DNA of 64,000 nt from Actinomycetospora succinea (GTDB lineage Bacteria > Actinomycetota > Actinomycetes > Mycobacteriales > Pseudonocardiaceae), in contig NZ_SNYO01000001.1 in assembly GCF_004363095.1 (NCBI RefSeq), positions 744,001 to 808,000 on the forward strand, in the 5' to 3' direction. Positions 38,992-47,217 of the stretch are shown here, one piece after another. Made by a program: the position numbers and the translations under genes. Under the pieces are notes generated by a model. It made no database searches. It saw only the letters and a program-made list of their open reading frames with translations, and had not been told where the DNA came from. Every line of letters starts with the position of its first letter. The first letter of the stretch is position 1.

Positions 38992-39642
38992 GTGAGTCCC
39001 GCGGTCGAGTCCGGCGACGTGGTCGACGACGTGCGTCGCGCGATCTTCGAGGGTGACTTCGTGCCCGGTCAGCGGCTCATCGAGGTCGACCTGTCCACGC
39101 AGTTCCACGCGAGTCGGGCGTCGGTCCGCAGTGCCCTGGTGCAGCTCGCGGGCGAGGGTCTCGTCGAGCGCATCCAGAACCGCGGGGCCCGGGTGCGGGC
39201 CGTCTCGCTGGACGAGGCGGTCGAGATCTCCGAGGTGCGCATGGTCGTCGAGGGCCTGTGCGCGGCCAAGGCGGCGCAGCGGGCGAGCGAGCAGGACCTC
39301 GCGACGCTGCGCGGCATCGCCACCGACATGCGCGCCGCCGTCGACGCCGGCGACGTCCTCGCCTACTCCGAGCTCAACCGCCGGCTGCACGCGACCGTGC
39401 GGTCCGTCGCCGACCAGAGCGTGGCCGACGCCGTGCTCGACCGTCTGCGCGGGCAGAACGTGCGCCACCAGTACCGGCTGGCGCTCCTGCCGGGGCGTGC
39501 GTCGGTGTCGTTGCCGCAGCACCTCGAGATCGTCGAGGCGATCTGTGCGCGCGACGCGGGCCGCGCCGAGGCCGCCATGCGGGCGCACCTCGCGAGCGTG
39601 ATCGAGACCCTGCCGCAGGTCGGGAGCCCCGCCGACGCGTGA
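38992..39642 (+). CDS. GntR-family regulator, FCD type, of the lig genes
   Basis: 216 residues from GTG 38992, probably leaderless. wHTH: VVDDVRRAIFEGDFVPGQRLIEVDLSTQF, then ASRASVRSALVQLAGEGLVERI. FCD domain with EVRMVVEGLCAAKAA and ELNRRLHATVR. It is divergent from ligI and directly upstream of ligK-galD-ligJ, and the palindrome ATTGTnnACAAT stands ahead of both units. It probably represses them until a pathway acid binds. Confidence 0.92.
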   Translation: MSPAVESGDVVDDVRRAIFEGDFVPGQRLIEVDLSTQFHASRASVRSALVQLAGEGLVERIQNRGARVRAVSLDEAVEISEVRMVVEGLCAAKAAQRASEQDLATLRGIATDMRAAVDAGDVLAYSELNRRLHATVRSVADQSVADAVLDRLRGQNVRHQYRLALLPGRASVSLPQHLEIVEAICARDAGRAEAAMRAHLASVIETLPQVGSPADA

Positions 39643-39652
39643 CCGTCGCGCA

Positions 39653-39666
39653 GATTGTTGACAATC
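39653..39666. promoter_or_regulatory. GntR operator 2, ahead of ligK
   Basis: GATTGT-TG-ACAATC is a perfect 14-bp palindrome, 10 bp after the GntR stop and 48 bp before the ligK ATG. The inner 12 bp repeat operator 1 in reverse sense, so both are the same site. Confidence 0.78.
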
Positions 39667-39714
39667 TTGGCGACACCTCCGATGCTCGATGTCGACCCGA
39701 GCGAGGAGGCAGGC

Positions 39715-40410
39715 ATGAGGACGGTGGTGGTGACCGACCCGCCGCGCGCCGACGTCGACGACGCGGCGGCGCTGGGCGGGTACGGGGTCGCGACGGTCCA
39801 CGAGGCGCTCGGGCGCACCGGCTACCTCGGCCCCGAGTTCCGCCCCGCGTGGGCGGGCGCCCGGGCCGGCGGCACCGCGGTCACGGCCCTGTGCTGGCCC
39901 GGCGACAACCTGATGATCCACGTCGCCGTCGAGCAGTGCCGGCCCGGCGACGTCCTCGTCGTCGCCACGGCGTCGCCGTCCACCGACGGCCTGTTCGGCG
40001 AGCTGCTCGCGACGTCGCTGGCCCGACGGGGTGTGCGCGGGGTCGTGCTCGCCTGCGGGCTGCGCGACGTCGCCGACCTGCGGGAGATGGCCTTCCCGGC
40101 CTGGTCGCGCGCGGTCTCGGCGCAGGGGTCGGTGAAGGCGACGGCCGGCGCGGTGAACGTCCCGGTGACCCTCGGCAACCAGGTCGTGCACCCCGGCGAC
40201 GTCGTGCTCGGGGACGACGACGGCGTCATGGTCGTCCCGCGCGGCGACGTGGCGCGGGCGCTCACCGCGTCGCAGGCCCGCCTCGAGAAGGAGGCCGCGA
40301 GCCGCGCGGCGTTCCGGGACGGCGAGCTGGGCCTCGACCGCTACGGGCTGCGCGACCGGATCGAGGAGTTCGGCATCGAGTACGTGCCGTTCGCCGAGGA
40401 GCGGGGATGA
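39715..40410 (+). CDS. ligK: 4-carboxy-4-hydroxy-2-oxoadipate aldolase, RraA fold
   Basis: 231 residues from ATG 39715 with GGAGG 7 nt upstream. The sequence follows HMG/CHA aldolase closely: GVATVHEALGRTG, PGDNLMIHVAVEQCRPGDVLVV, GLFGELLATSLARRGVRG, CGLRDVADL (Arg and Asp of the metal site) and VHPGDVVLGDDDGVMVVP. It cleaves 4-carboxy-4-hydroxy-2-oxoadipate to pyruvate and oxaloacetate with Mg/Mn. Last step of the LigI-LigJ route. The next gene overlaps its stop (ATGA). Confidence 0.94.
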   Translation: MRTVVVTDPPRADVDDAAALGGYGVATVHEALGRTGYLGPEFRPAWAGARAGGTAVTALCWPGDNLMIHVAVEQCRPGDVLVVATASPSTDGLFGELLATSLARRGVRGVVLACGLRDVADLREMAFPAWSRAVSAQGSVKATAGAVNVPVTLGNQVVHPGDVVLGDDDGVMVVPRGDVARALTASQARLEKEAASRAAFRDGELGLDRYGLRDRIEEFGIEYVPFAEERG

Positions 40411-41489
40411 CCGACGAGGCGGGGGTCCCCGTGATGATCCTGCGGGGCGGCACCTCGCGGGGCCTCTACCTGCAGGCGCGTGACCTCCCCGCCGACACGG
40501 CCGCGCGCGACGACCTGCTGCTGCGGCTGATGGGCACCCCGGACCCGCGCCAGATCGACGGGCTCGGAGGAGCGACGTCGCTGACCAGCAAGGTCGCGGT
40601 GGTCGGCCCCTCGGACCACCCCGACGCCGACGTCGACTACCTCTTCCTGCAGCTCGGGGTGGAGGAGGCGACGGTCTCCGACCGCCAGAACTGCGGCAAC
40701 ATCCTCGCCGGTGTCGGGCCGTTCGCCCTCGAGCGCGGCCTGGTCGCGGCCGTCGACGGCGTCACCGACGTGCGCATCCGCATGGTCAACTCCGACAGCG
40801 TCGCGGTCGCGACCGTCCCCACCCCGGGCGGGCGCGTGACCTACCGCGGCGACGTCGCGATCGCCGGCGTCCCCGGCACCGCCGCGCCGATCACCCTCGC
40901 GTTCGCCGACACGGAGGGCTCGGCCACCGGCGCGCTGCTGCCGACCGGGCGGGTCCGCGACACCGTCGACGGCGTCGAGGTCACGTGCGTCGACAACGGG
41001 ATGCCCGTCGTGCTCGCCGCGGCCGACGCGTTCGGGCTCACCGGGCACGAGACCCACGACGAGCTGGCCGCCGACACCGCGCTCGCCCAGCGGATCGACG
41101 CACTGCGGACGAAGGCGGGCGCGCTGATGGGTCTCGGCGACGTCGGCGACTCCTCGGTGCCCAAGACCGTGCTGCTCGCCCCGCCCGCGGACGGCGGTCA
41201 CGTCGCCACCCGCTCGTTCATCCCCGTGCGCCCGCACACCGCGATCGGCGTGCTCGCCGCGGTCAGCGTCGTCACCGGGATGCTGCTGCCCGGTGCCGTC
41301 GGCCACGAGATCGCCGAGGCCTGGCCGGACGGCACGACCCGCATCGACGTCGAGCACCCCACCGGCCACTTCCTCGTCGACGTCGCCGTCGACGCGGCGA
41401 GCACGCCGCCGCGCGTCCTGCGCTCCGGGGTGGTGCGGACGGCGCGCAAGCTCGCCGACGGCCTGGCCTTCCCGCGGGCCGACTCGTGA
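40407..41489 (+). CDS. galD: 4-oxalomesaconate tautomerase, PrpF family
   Basis: 360 residues, starts by ATGA overlap. PrpF/DAP-epimerase-like fold: VMILRGGTSRGLYLQARDLP, DGLGGATSLTSKVAVV, DRQNCGNILAGVGPFA (conserved Cys) and the C-terminal PTGHFLVDV. GalD and LigU convert the keto/enol or double-bond isomers of 4-oxalomesaconate so that LigJ can hydrate it. The position between ligK and ligJ makes that role more likely than 2-methylaconitate isomerisation. Confidence 0.88.
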   Translation: MTDEAGVPVMILRGGTSRGLYLQARDLPADTAARDDLLLRLMGTPDPRQIDGLGGATSLTSKVAVVGPSDHPDADVDYLFLQLGVEEATVSDRQNCGNILAGVGPFALERGLVAAVDGVTDVRIRMVNSDSVAVATVPTPGGRVTYRGDVAIAGVPGTAAPITLAFADTEGSATGALLPTGRVRDTVDGVEVTCVDNGMPVVLAAADAFGLTGHETHDELAADTALAQRIDALRTKAGALMGLGDVGDSSVPKTVLLAPPADGGHVATRSFIPVRPHTAIGVLAAVSVVTGMLLPGAVGHEIAEAWPDGTTRIDVEHPTGHFLVDVAVDAASTPPRVLRSGVVRTARKLADGLAFPRADS

Positions 41490-42247
41490 GGATCGCCGTG
41501 CTCGGCCTCGGGGAGGCGGGGTGCGAGATCGCCCGCGACCTCGTCGCCGCCGGTGCCGACGTGCGCGGCTACGACCCGGTGGTGCCGGGTGTCGACGGGG
41601 TGGAGAAGCGCGTCGACGAGGCCGACGCGGTCCGCGACGCCGAGCTGGTGCTGTCGGTGAACAGCTCGCACGACGCCCTCACCGCGCTGACGAACGCCCG
41701 CCCGGGCCTGCGGCCCGACACGGTCTGGGCCGACCTCAACACGGCCTCCCCGGGGACGAAGGCCGCGCTGGTCGAGGCGACGGACGCGCTCGTCGTCGAC
41801 GTCGCCCTCATGTCGCCGGTCCCCGGCAAGGGGCTGCGCACCCCGATGCTGGTCTCCGGCGACGGGGCGGCGCGGTACGCCGAGGTGATGGGCGCGCTCG
41901 GGGCGTCGGTCACCGTGCAGCCCGGGCCCGCGGGCACGGCGATCTCCCGCAAGCTCCTGCGCAGCGTCTTCTACAAGGGGCTCGCCGCCGCGGTCGTCGA
42001 GGCGCTCGCCGGCGCCGAGGCCGCGGGCTGCGCCGACTGGCTGGCCGCCAACGTCTCCGCCGAGCTCGCGGGGTTCGACGAGCACACGATCGACCGGCTC
42101 GTCGACGGCACCCGCCGCCACGCCCGCCGCCGCGCCGACGAGATGGCCGCCGCGGCCGAGCAGCTGCGCGAGCTGGGCGTCGAGCCCCGCACCGCCACCG
42201 CCGCCCACGACCTGCTCGCCGCGCTGCGGGACGGAGACCCTGGATGA
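41486..42247 (+). CDS. NAD(P)-binding beta-hydroxyacid-dehydrogenase-like protein, DUF1932
   Basis: 253 residues from GTG 41486 (GTGA overlap). Rossmann motif VLGLGEAGCEIARDLVAAG (about 4-22), VLSVNSSHDA, WADLNTASPGTKAALVEA, and SRKLLRSVFYKGLAAAVVEAL, where the Lys fits the family catalytic lysine. The C-terminal helical part is of the DUF1932 type. No step of the known LigI-LigJ-LigK route needs it, so it may process a side product or feed the route with an oxidised precursor. Confidence 0.82.
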   Translation: MRIAVLGLGEAGCEIARDLVAAGADVRGYDPVVPGVDGVEKRVDEADAVRDAELVLSVNSSHDALTALTNARPGLRPDTVWADLNTASPGTKAALVEATDALVVDVALMSPVPGKGLRTPMLVSGDGAARYAEVMGALGASVTVQPGPAGTAISRKLLRSVFYKGLAAAVVEALAGAEAAGCADWLAANVSAELAGFDEHTIDRLVDGTRRHARRRADEMAAAAEQLRELGVEPRTATAAHDLLAALRDGDPG

Positions 42248-43263
42248 TCATCGACTGCCACGGCCACTACACGACCGCCCCGGCCGCGCACACCTCCTGG
42301 CGGGAGGCGCAGACGGCCGCGTTCGACGACGGCGGCCCCGCCCCGGCCTACCCCGCGATCTCCGACGACGAGATCCGCGAGTCGATCGAGGGCAGCCAGC
42401 TGCGGCTCATGGCCGAGCGCGGCATCGACCTGACGATCTTCTCCCCGCGCGCCTCGGCGATGGGCCACCACCACGGCGACGAGGCGGTCAGCGCGGCGTG
42501 GACGCGGGCGAGCAACGACCTCGTCGCCCGCGTCGTCGACCTCTTCCCTGAGCACTTCGCCGGCGTCGGGCAGCTGCCGCAGTCGGTCGGCGTGCCGATC
42601 GAGCGCTCGGTCGCCGAGCTGCGCCGGTGCGTCGAGGAGCTGGGCTTCGTCGGCGTCAACCTCAACCCCGACCCCTCGGGCGGGCACTGGACGGCGCCGC
42701 CCCTGACCGACCGGCACTGGTACCCGTTCTACGAGGCGATGGTCGAGCTCGACGTCCCCGCGATGGTCCACGTCTCCGCGGTGACCAACCCGAACTTCCA
42801 CGCCACCGGCTCGCACTACCTCAACGCCGACACGACGGCGTTCATGCAGCTCGTGCAGGCCGACCTGTTCCGCGACCTCCCGGGACTGCGGCTGGTGATC
42901 CCGCACGGCGGCGGTGCGGTGCCGTACCACTGGGGACGGTTCCGCGGGCTCGCCGACATGCTCGGCCGTCCCGCGGTGGAGGACGCGGTGATGGGCAACG
43001 TCTTCTTCGACACCTGCGTCTACCACCAGCCGGGCATCGACCTGCTCGTCGACGTGATCGAGCCCGAGAACATCCTCTTCGGCTCCGAGATGGTCGGCGC
43101 GGTGCGGGGGATCGATCCGCGCACCGGCCACCACTTCGACGACACCCGCCGCTACGTGGAGGCGTCGGGGCTGAAGCCCGAGGACCGGGATCGGGTCTAC
43201 GAGCACAATGCCCGCCGGGTCTACCCGCGGCTCGACCAGAGGTTGCGGGCGCAGGGGCGCTGA
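42244..43263 (+). CDS. ligJ: 4-oxalomesaconate hydratase, amidohydrolase fold
   Basis: 339 residues; ATG overlaps the previous stop. IIDCHGHYT (metal His pair), FSPRASAMGHHHGDE, GQLPQSVGVPIERSVAELRR, VNLNPDPSGGHW, VIPHGGGAVPYHWGRF and LFGSEMVGAVRGIDP line up with LigJ. It hydrates 4-oxalomesaconate to 4-carboxy-4-hydroxy-2-oxoadipate, the LigK substrate. Some related proteins are acyl decarboxylases, but the operon decides for LigJ. Last gene of this unit. Confidence 0.92.
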   Translation: MIIDCHGHYTTAPAAHTSWREAQTAAFDDGGPAPAYPAISDDEIRESIEGSQLRLMAERGIDLTIFSPRASAMGHHHGDEAVSAAWTRASNDLVARVVDLFPEHFAGVGQLPQSVGVPIERSVAELRRCVEELGFVGVNLNPDPSGGHWTAPPLTDRHWYPFYEAMVELDVPAMVHVSAVTNPNFHATGSHYLNADTTAFMQLVQADLFRDLPGLRLVIPHGGGAVPYHWGRFRGLADMLGRPAVEDAVMGNVFFDTCVYHQPGIDLLVDVIEPENILFGSEMVGAVRGIDPRTGHHFDDTRRYVEASGLKPEDRDRVYEHNARRVYPRLDQRLRAQGR

Positions 43264-43294
43264 GCCGTCGGTCCGCCGTGCCAGGCTGCCGGAT

Positions 43295-44389
43295 GTGACC
43301 GTTCTCGACCGGCGCGCCCTGAACCGGGCGTCGCTGGCCCGTCAGCACCTCCTCGAGCGCGGGTCGCTGCCGGTGCTCGACGCCGTCGCGCACCTCGGCG
43401 GGCTGCAGGCCCAGGAGCCGCAGGAGCCCTACGTCGGGCTCTGGTCACGACTCGCCGGGTTCGACCCCGCGGAGCTCTCCGGCCATCTCACCGCGCGCCG
43501 GGTCGTGCGCACCCACCTCATGCGCCGCACCGTCCACCTCGTCACCGCCGACGACGCGGTGGCGTGGCGGTCGCGGCACGACGCGATGCTGCGCCAGCGG
43601 TTGCTCGGCGTGTACCGCCAGGACCTCGCCGCGGTGGACCTCGACGAGCTCGTCGACGCCGGCGCGCCGCTGCTCGCCGACGAGGCGCGCACCCTGCCCG
43701 ACGTCGGGCGGGCGCTCGCCGACCGCTGGCCGGACGTCGCCCCGCGAGTGCTCGGCGAGACCCTCGGCACGCTCGTGCCGGTGGTGCAGGTGCCGCCGCG
43801 CGGGCTGTGGGGCGAGGCCGGCCCGGCCGCGTGTCTGCTGGTCGCGTCGTGGCTCGGCCGCCCGGTCGACCCGCCCGCTCCGGACGGCACCGACCCGGTG
43901 GGGGAGGCGCTGGTGCTGCGTTACCTCGCCGCGTACGGCCCGGCGGCGACGGCCGACCTGCGCGCCTGGTCGGGGCTCGCCGGGCTGCCGGCGGCGGTCG
44001 CCGCGGTGCGCGACCGGCTGGTGAGCTTCCGCGACGAGCGGGGCCGCGAGCTGCTCGACCTCCCCGACGCGCCCCGCCCCGACCCCGACACCCCGGCCCC
44101 GGTGCGCTTCCTGCCCGCGTTCGACAACGCGATCCTCGGCTACGACGACCGCAGCCGGATCATCGACGACGCCGACCGCGGTCTGTCCGTGGCGGGCGAG
44201 CGCGCGGTGCTCGTCGACGGCCGGGTCGCGGCGACCTGGACGTCCGCCGACGGTGCGGTCACCGTGACCCCGCTGCGGCGCTTCACCCGCGCCGACCGCG
44301 CGGCGGTCGCCGAGGAGGGACGCGCCGTGGCCGGCTTCCTCTCGGGCGGCGCGCATCACCGGGTCACGGTGGCGGCGTCGCCCCGCTGA
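43295..44389 (+). CDS. winged-helix protein of the AlkZ/YcaQ (HTH_42) family
   Basis: 364 residues from GTG 43295. Start LNRASLARQHLLER and GGLQAQEPQEPYVGLWSRL (19 residues) are typical, the latter carrying the Q-x-Q motif of AlkZ-type glycosylases. THLMRRTVHLVTADD and the late LPAFDNAILGYDDRSRI complete the pattern. Relatives are DNA glycosylases that act on alkylated or crosslinked DNA. Nothing nearby suggests a specific toxin-resistance role. Followed by a pair of palindromic repeats. Confidence 0.85.
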   Translation: MTVLDRRALNRASLARQHLLERGSLPVLDAVAHLGGLQAQEPQEPYVGLWSRLAGFDPAELSGHLTARRVVRTHLMRRTVHLVTADDAVAWRSRHDAMLRQRLLGVYRQDLAAVDLDELVDAGAPLLADEARTLPDVGRALADRWPDVAPRVLGETLGTLVPVVQVPPRGLWGEAGPAACLLVASWLGRPVDPPAPDGTDPVGEALVLRYLAAYGPAATADLRAWSGLAGLPAAVAAVRDRLVSFRDERGRELLDLPDAPRPDPDTPAPVRFLPAFDNAILGYDDRSRIIDDADRGLSVAGERAVLVDGRVAATWTSADGAVTVTPLRRFTRADRAAVAEEGRAVAGFLSGGAHHRVTVAASPR

Positions 44390-44402
44390 GCGCGCCGGCT
44401 CC

Positions 44403-44564
44403 GGAGATCACGGGCGTCGCCACGCACCTGCGCGGGCCGCCGGCGTGCGTGACGTCGCCCTTGATCACCGGACACCGCGCTCGGCGCCCCGGCCGTGGAG
44501 ATCACGGGCGTCGCCACGCACCTCGACCGCTCGAGCAGGTGCGTGACGTCGCCCCTGATCACCG
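44403..44564. repeat. two tandem copies of a ~68-bp palindromic element
   Basis: Copy 1 is 44403-44471, copy 2 is 44497-44564. Both open with GGAGATCACGGGCGTCGCC and close with the imperfect complement ending in TGATCACC, so each can fold into a hairpin with arms of about 24 bp and a variable loop. They fill the gap between two convergent genes and could act as terminators or belong to a dispersed REP-like family. Confidence 0.75.
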
Positions 44565-45536
44565 AGCCCGGCCCGCACCCCACCACGCGAGCAGCGCCGC
44601 GAGCGCGTCCTCGGCGAACGCGCCCGGGAGGTCGGAGCCGAAGCGCTCCTGGGCCGCGGCGCGCAGCTGCACGCCACCGAACGCGGCGCCGGCGGCCGCG
44701 GCCGTCGCCACCAGGACCCCGGGCCCGACCTCGTACCCGTCGCGGCGGGCGATCGCGTCCGCGCCGCCGGCGGCCAGCGTCAGCCGCGGGGCGAGCCCGG
44801 GCGGCGCCGTGCGCGGCGGGACCGCGGGGTGCTTGTCGCCGGCGGCCTCGCCGAGCGCGCCGAGCGTCGCGGCGCCGCGCCCGAACCGGCCCGCCAGCAC
44901 GCGGCCCGGCCCCCGGTCGTCGGGGCAGGCGCGCCAGGCGATCGCCGCGGAGCCGAAGGTGCTGCGCGCCCCGGTCGCCGCGCCGAGGGCGACGGCGCGG
45001 GCGAGCGCGCCCGTCGTCGCCGGGCGGGGGAAGCGCTCCGGGTGCTCGGCGCGCTCGCGGTCCTCGGCGCGGAAGGTCGAGGCCAGGGTGGCGTGGGTGG
45101 CGACGCCGTAGGCGAGGTGCGGCACGACGTCGGCCGCCCAGTCGACGGAGCTCCAGCGGCGCGGGTCGGTGAGCCCGAGGCGGGCGGTCGGCAGGTCCGA
45201 GGCGAGCATCGCGGCGGCGCCGAGCGCGGGGACGCCGAGCACGGCCGGCAGGCGCACGCCCGCGCTGCGCAGGGCGCCCGCGACGGCCCCGACCGCGACG
45301 CCCGTCGCGGACCCGGCGAGCCCGCCGAGACCCTCGAGCCGGTGCCGGCGTTCCCGGCGGCGTCCGGGGACCGCGACGTCGACGCGGTCGACGAGCGCCG
45401 ACACCGTCTCGACGGGGGTGTCGCTCGCCGGCCGCGCCCGCAGGGCCATGTCGGTCTGGGTGGCGACGTTCAGCGCGGTCGTGCCCGCGGCGCCGGCGGC
45501 GGTGCCGCGCAGGAGTCCGGTCAGCAGGGAGGTCAC
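44559..45536 (-). CDS. conserved membrane-associated protein of unknown function
   Basis: 325 residues from GTG 45536. Gly/Ala-rich helices: SLLTGLLRGTAAGAAGTTALNVATQTDMALRARPASDTP begins the protein (quoted in part), and ATGVAVGAVAGAL, VLGVPALGAAAML and VATAAAAGAAFGGVQLRAA follow. Polar stretches separate two similar halves (WSSVDWAADVVPHLAYG; VPPRTAPPG). The N-terminal phrase TTALNxxTxxDMAxRxRPAS recurs in actinobacterial unknowns. No function can be given. Confidence 0.7.
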   Translation of the reverse strand: MTSLLTGLLRGTAAGAAGTTALNVATQTDMALRARPASDTPVETVSALVDRVDVAVPGRRRERRHRLEGLGGLAGSATGVAVGAVAGALRSAGVRLPAVLGVPALGAAAMLASDLPTARLGLTDPRRWSSVDWAADVVPHLAYGVATHATLASTFRAEDRERAEHPERFPRPATTGALARAVALGAATGARSTFGSAAIAWRACPDDRGPGRVLAGRFGRGAATLGALGEAAGDKHPAVPPRTAPPGLAPRLTLAAGGADAIARRDGYEVGPGVLVATAAAAGAAFGGVQLRAAAQERFGSDLPGAFAEDALAALLAWWGAGRAR

Positions 45537-45719
45537 GCCCGGGGGACTACCCGGCGCCGGGCCCTGAGAGTCAGGACGGCAACCGGCGCGCACCGTTAGC
45601 CCGTTCGTTGCAAGGACGGTGCGTCCCACCGTGTGCAGAGAGCCGCCCGTCTTGCGAGTTGATCTGCTTCTCTCAGGACCGGACGATCAGCCGCCGGACC
45701 GCCCCTAGCGTCGGGAGCC

Positions 45720-47207
45720 GTGTCGAAGCGCGCGAAACGGGCGGTCTGGTCGTCGGCCTTCGTCCTCCTGCTGCTGGGTCCACCGGCGGTGTACCTGGGC
45801 CGGGAGGGCATCGAGCCCGGCGAGCTGATGGGGCTCGGGATCGTCCTGACGGGGCTGGTCGCCGTGGTCGCGATGGCGCTCACGACCGTCGGCGCCTCGC
45901 GGATCAAGGCGCTGACCACCGCGCTCGGCATCGACCGCGTCATGGGCGCCCACCGGTGGCTCGGCGTCGCCGCCCTGGTGCTCGTCGCCGGCCACACCGT
46001 GCTCGCCGTCGTCCGCAGCCCGAAGCTGATCAATCCGTTCGGCGTCTCGCTCGGCATCGGGTTCGGGTACGCGTCGTTCGCGGGGATGCTCCTGCTCTCG
46101 GGCGCCGCGGCCTGGGGCCGGCGGCGCGGGACGCGCTACGAGTGGTGGGCGCGCCTGCACGTCGCCGCGGCCGCCCTCGCGCTCGTGCTCGCCGGGCTGC
46201 ACGTGTTCTGGATGGGCGACCTCATCGAGGACCCGGTGATGCGGGTCGTTCTGGCGGCGCTCGCCGTGGCGCTGCTCGTCGTCCTCGCCCGGCGGTGGGT
46301 CTGGCAGCCGCTGTTCTCGCAGCGCGGCGCGTACGTCGTCTACGGCGTGCGCCACGAGGGACCGGAGGTCGCGACGCTCGCGCTGACCCCGGTGTTCCGT
46401 CGCCGCGGGCTGCGGGGCTTCGCGCCCGGGCAGTTCGTGTGGCTGCGTCTGCACCGGCGGGCGATCGGCGTGCAGGAGCACCCCTTCACGATCGCCTCCA
46501 GCGCCGAGCTCACCGACCGCCTCGAGCTCACCGTCCGCGCGAACGGCGACTTCACCCGCGCGCTGGCCCGCATGGGGCCGGGCAGCAAGGTCTGGCTCGA
46601 CGGCCCGCACGGCAGCTTCACGCCGGACGCGCCCGAGCACGTCGACGGGCTGGTGCTGGTGGCCGGCGGCGTCGGGATCACGCCGATGATGAGCATGCTG
46701 CGCACGCTCGCCGAGCGCGGCGACCGCCGCCTGCACCGCCTCGTGCTCGCCGAGCGCGCCGACCAGCCGCTGTTCGGCCCCGAGCTCGAGGTGCTGGCGC
46801 GCCGCCTCGACCTCGAGATCCTCCGGACCGCGGGGAGGCGGGTCGACGCCGACCTGCTCGCGGAGATCCTGCCTCGCGCCCGCGGGCGGCTCGAGTACTA
46901 CGTGTGCGGGCCGCCCTCGCTGCTCTCGGGCACGCTCGCCGCCCTCGCCGAGCTGGGCGTCCCGCCGGCGACGGTCCACAGCGAGCAGTTCGGGTGGACG
47001 GGCCCGATGCCGACGGCCACGCGCGCGGACGTCCCGGCGCCCCGGCCGGAGCAGGCGGGTCGCACGAGAAGGACGAGCCGGGACGTCGGCTCGCCCGCCG
47101 ACCGCCTCCCGACGCATCCGTCGTTCCCGATCCCGCGCGTCGACGCCGGGCAGGACGGGGCCGCGCCGGCGCGGACCGGCTCCCACCGCGCCACGCACAG
47201 CTCGTAG
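45720..47207 (+). CDS. ferric-reductase-like membrane flavohaem oxidoreductase
   Basis: 495 residues from GTG 45720. Six hydrophobic helices in the first 200 residues contain His78, His92, His147 and His161, two pairs each 14 apart, as expected for two bis-His haems. The FAD domain has FAPGQFVWL and HPFTIAS; the NAD domain has VLVAGGVGITPMMSML and YYVCGPPSLL. A basic, Pro-rich tail of about 60 residues is extra. It should move electrons across the membrane to ferric iron or oxygen. Confidence 0.9.
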   Translation: MSKRAKRAVWSSAFVLLLLGPPAVYLGREGIEPGELMGLGIVLTGLVAVVAMALTTVGASRIKALTTALGIDRVMGAHRWLGVAALVLVAGHTVLAVVRSPKLINPFGVSLGIGFGYASFAGMLLLSGAAAWGRRRGTRYEWWARLHVAAAALALVLAGLHVFWMGDLIEDPVMRVVLAALAVALLVVLARRWVWQPLFSQRGAYVVYGVRHEGPEVATLALTPVFRRRGLRGFAPGQFVWLRLHRRAIGVQEHPFTIASSAELTDRLELTVRANGDFTRALARMGPGSKVWLDGPHGSFTPDAPEHVDGLVLVAGGVGITPMMSMLRTLAERGDRRLHRLVLAERADQPLFGPELEVLARRLDLEILRTAGRRVDADLLAEILPRARGRLEYYVCGPPSLLSGTLAALAELGVPPATVHSEQFGWTGPMPTATRADVPAPRPEQAGRTRRTSRDVGSPADRLPTHPSFPIPRVDAGQDGAAPARTGSHRATHSS

Positions 47208-47217
47208 AGGGGCCCGC

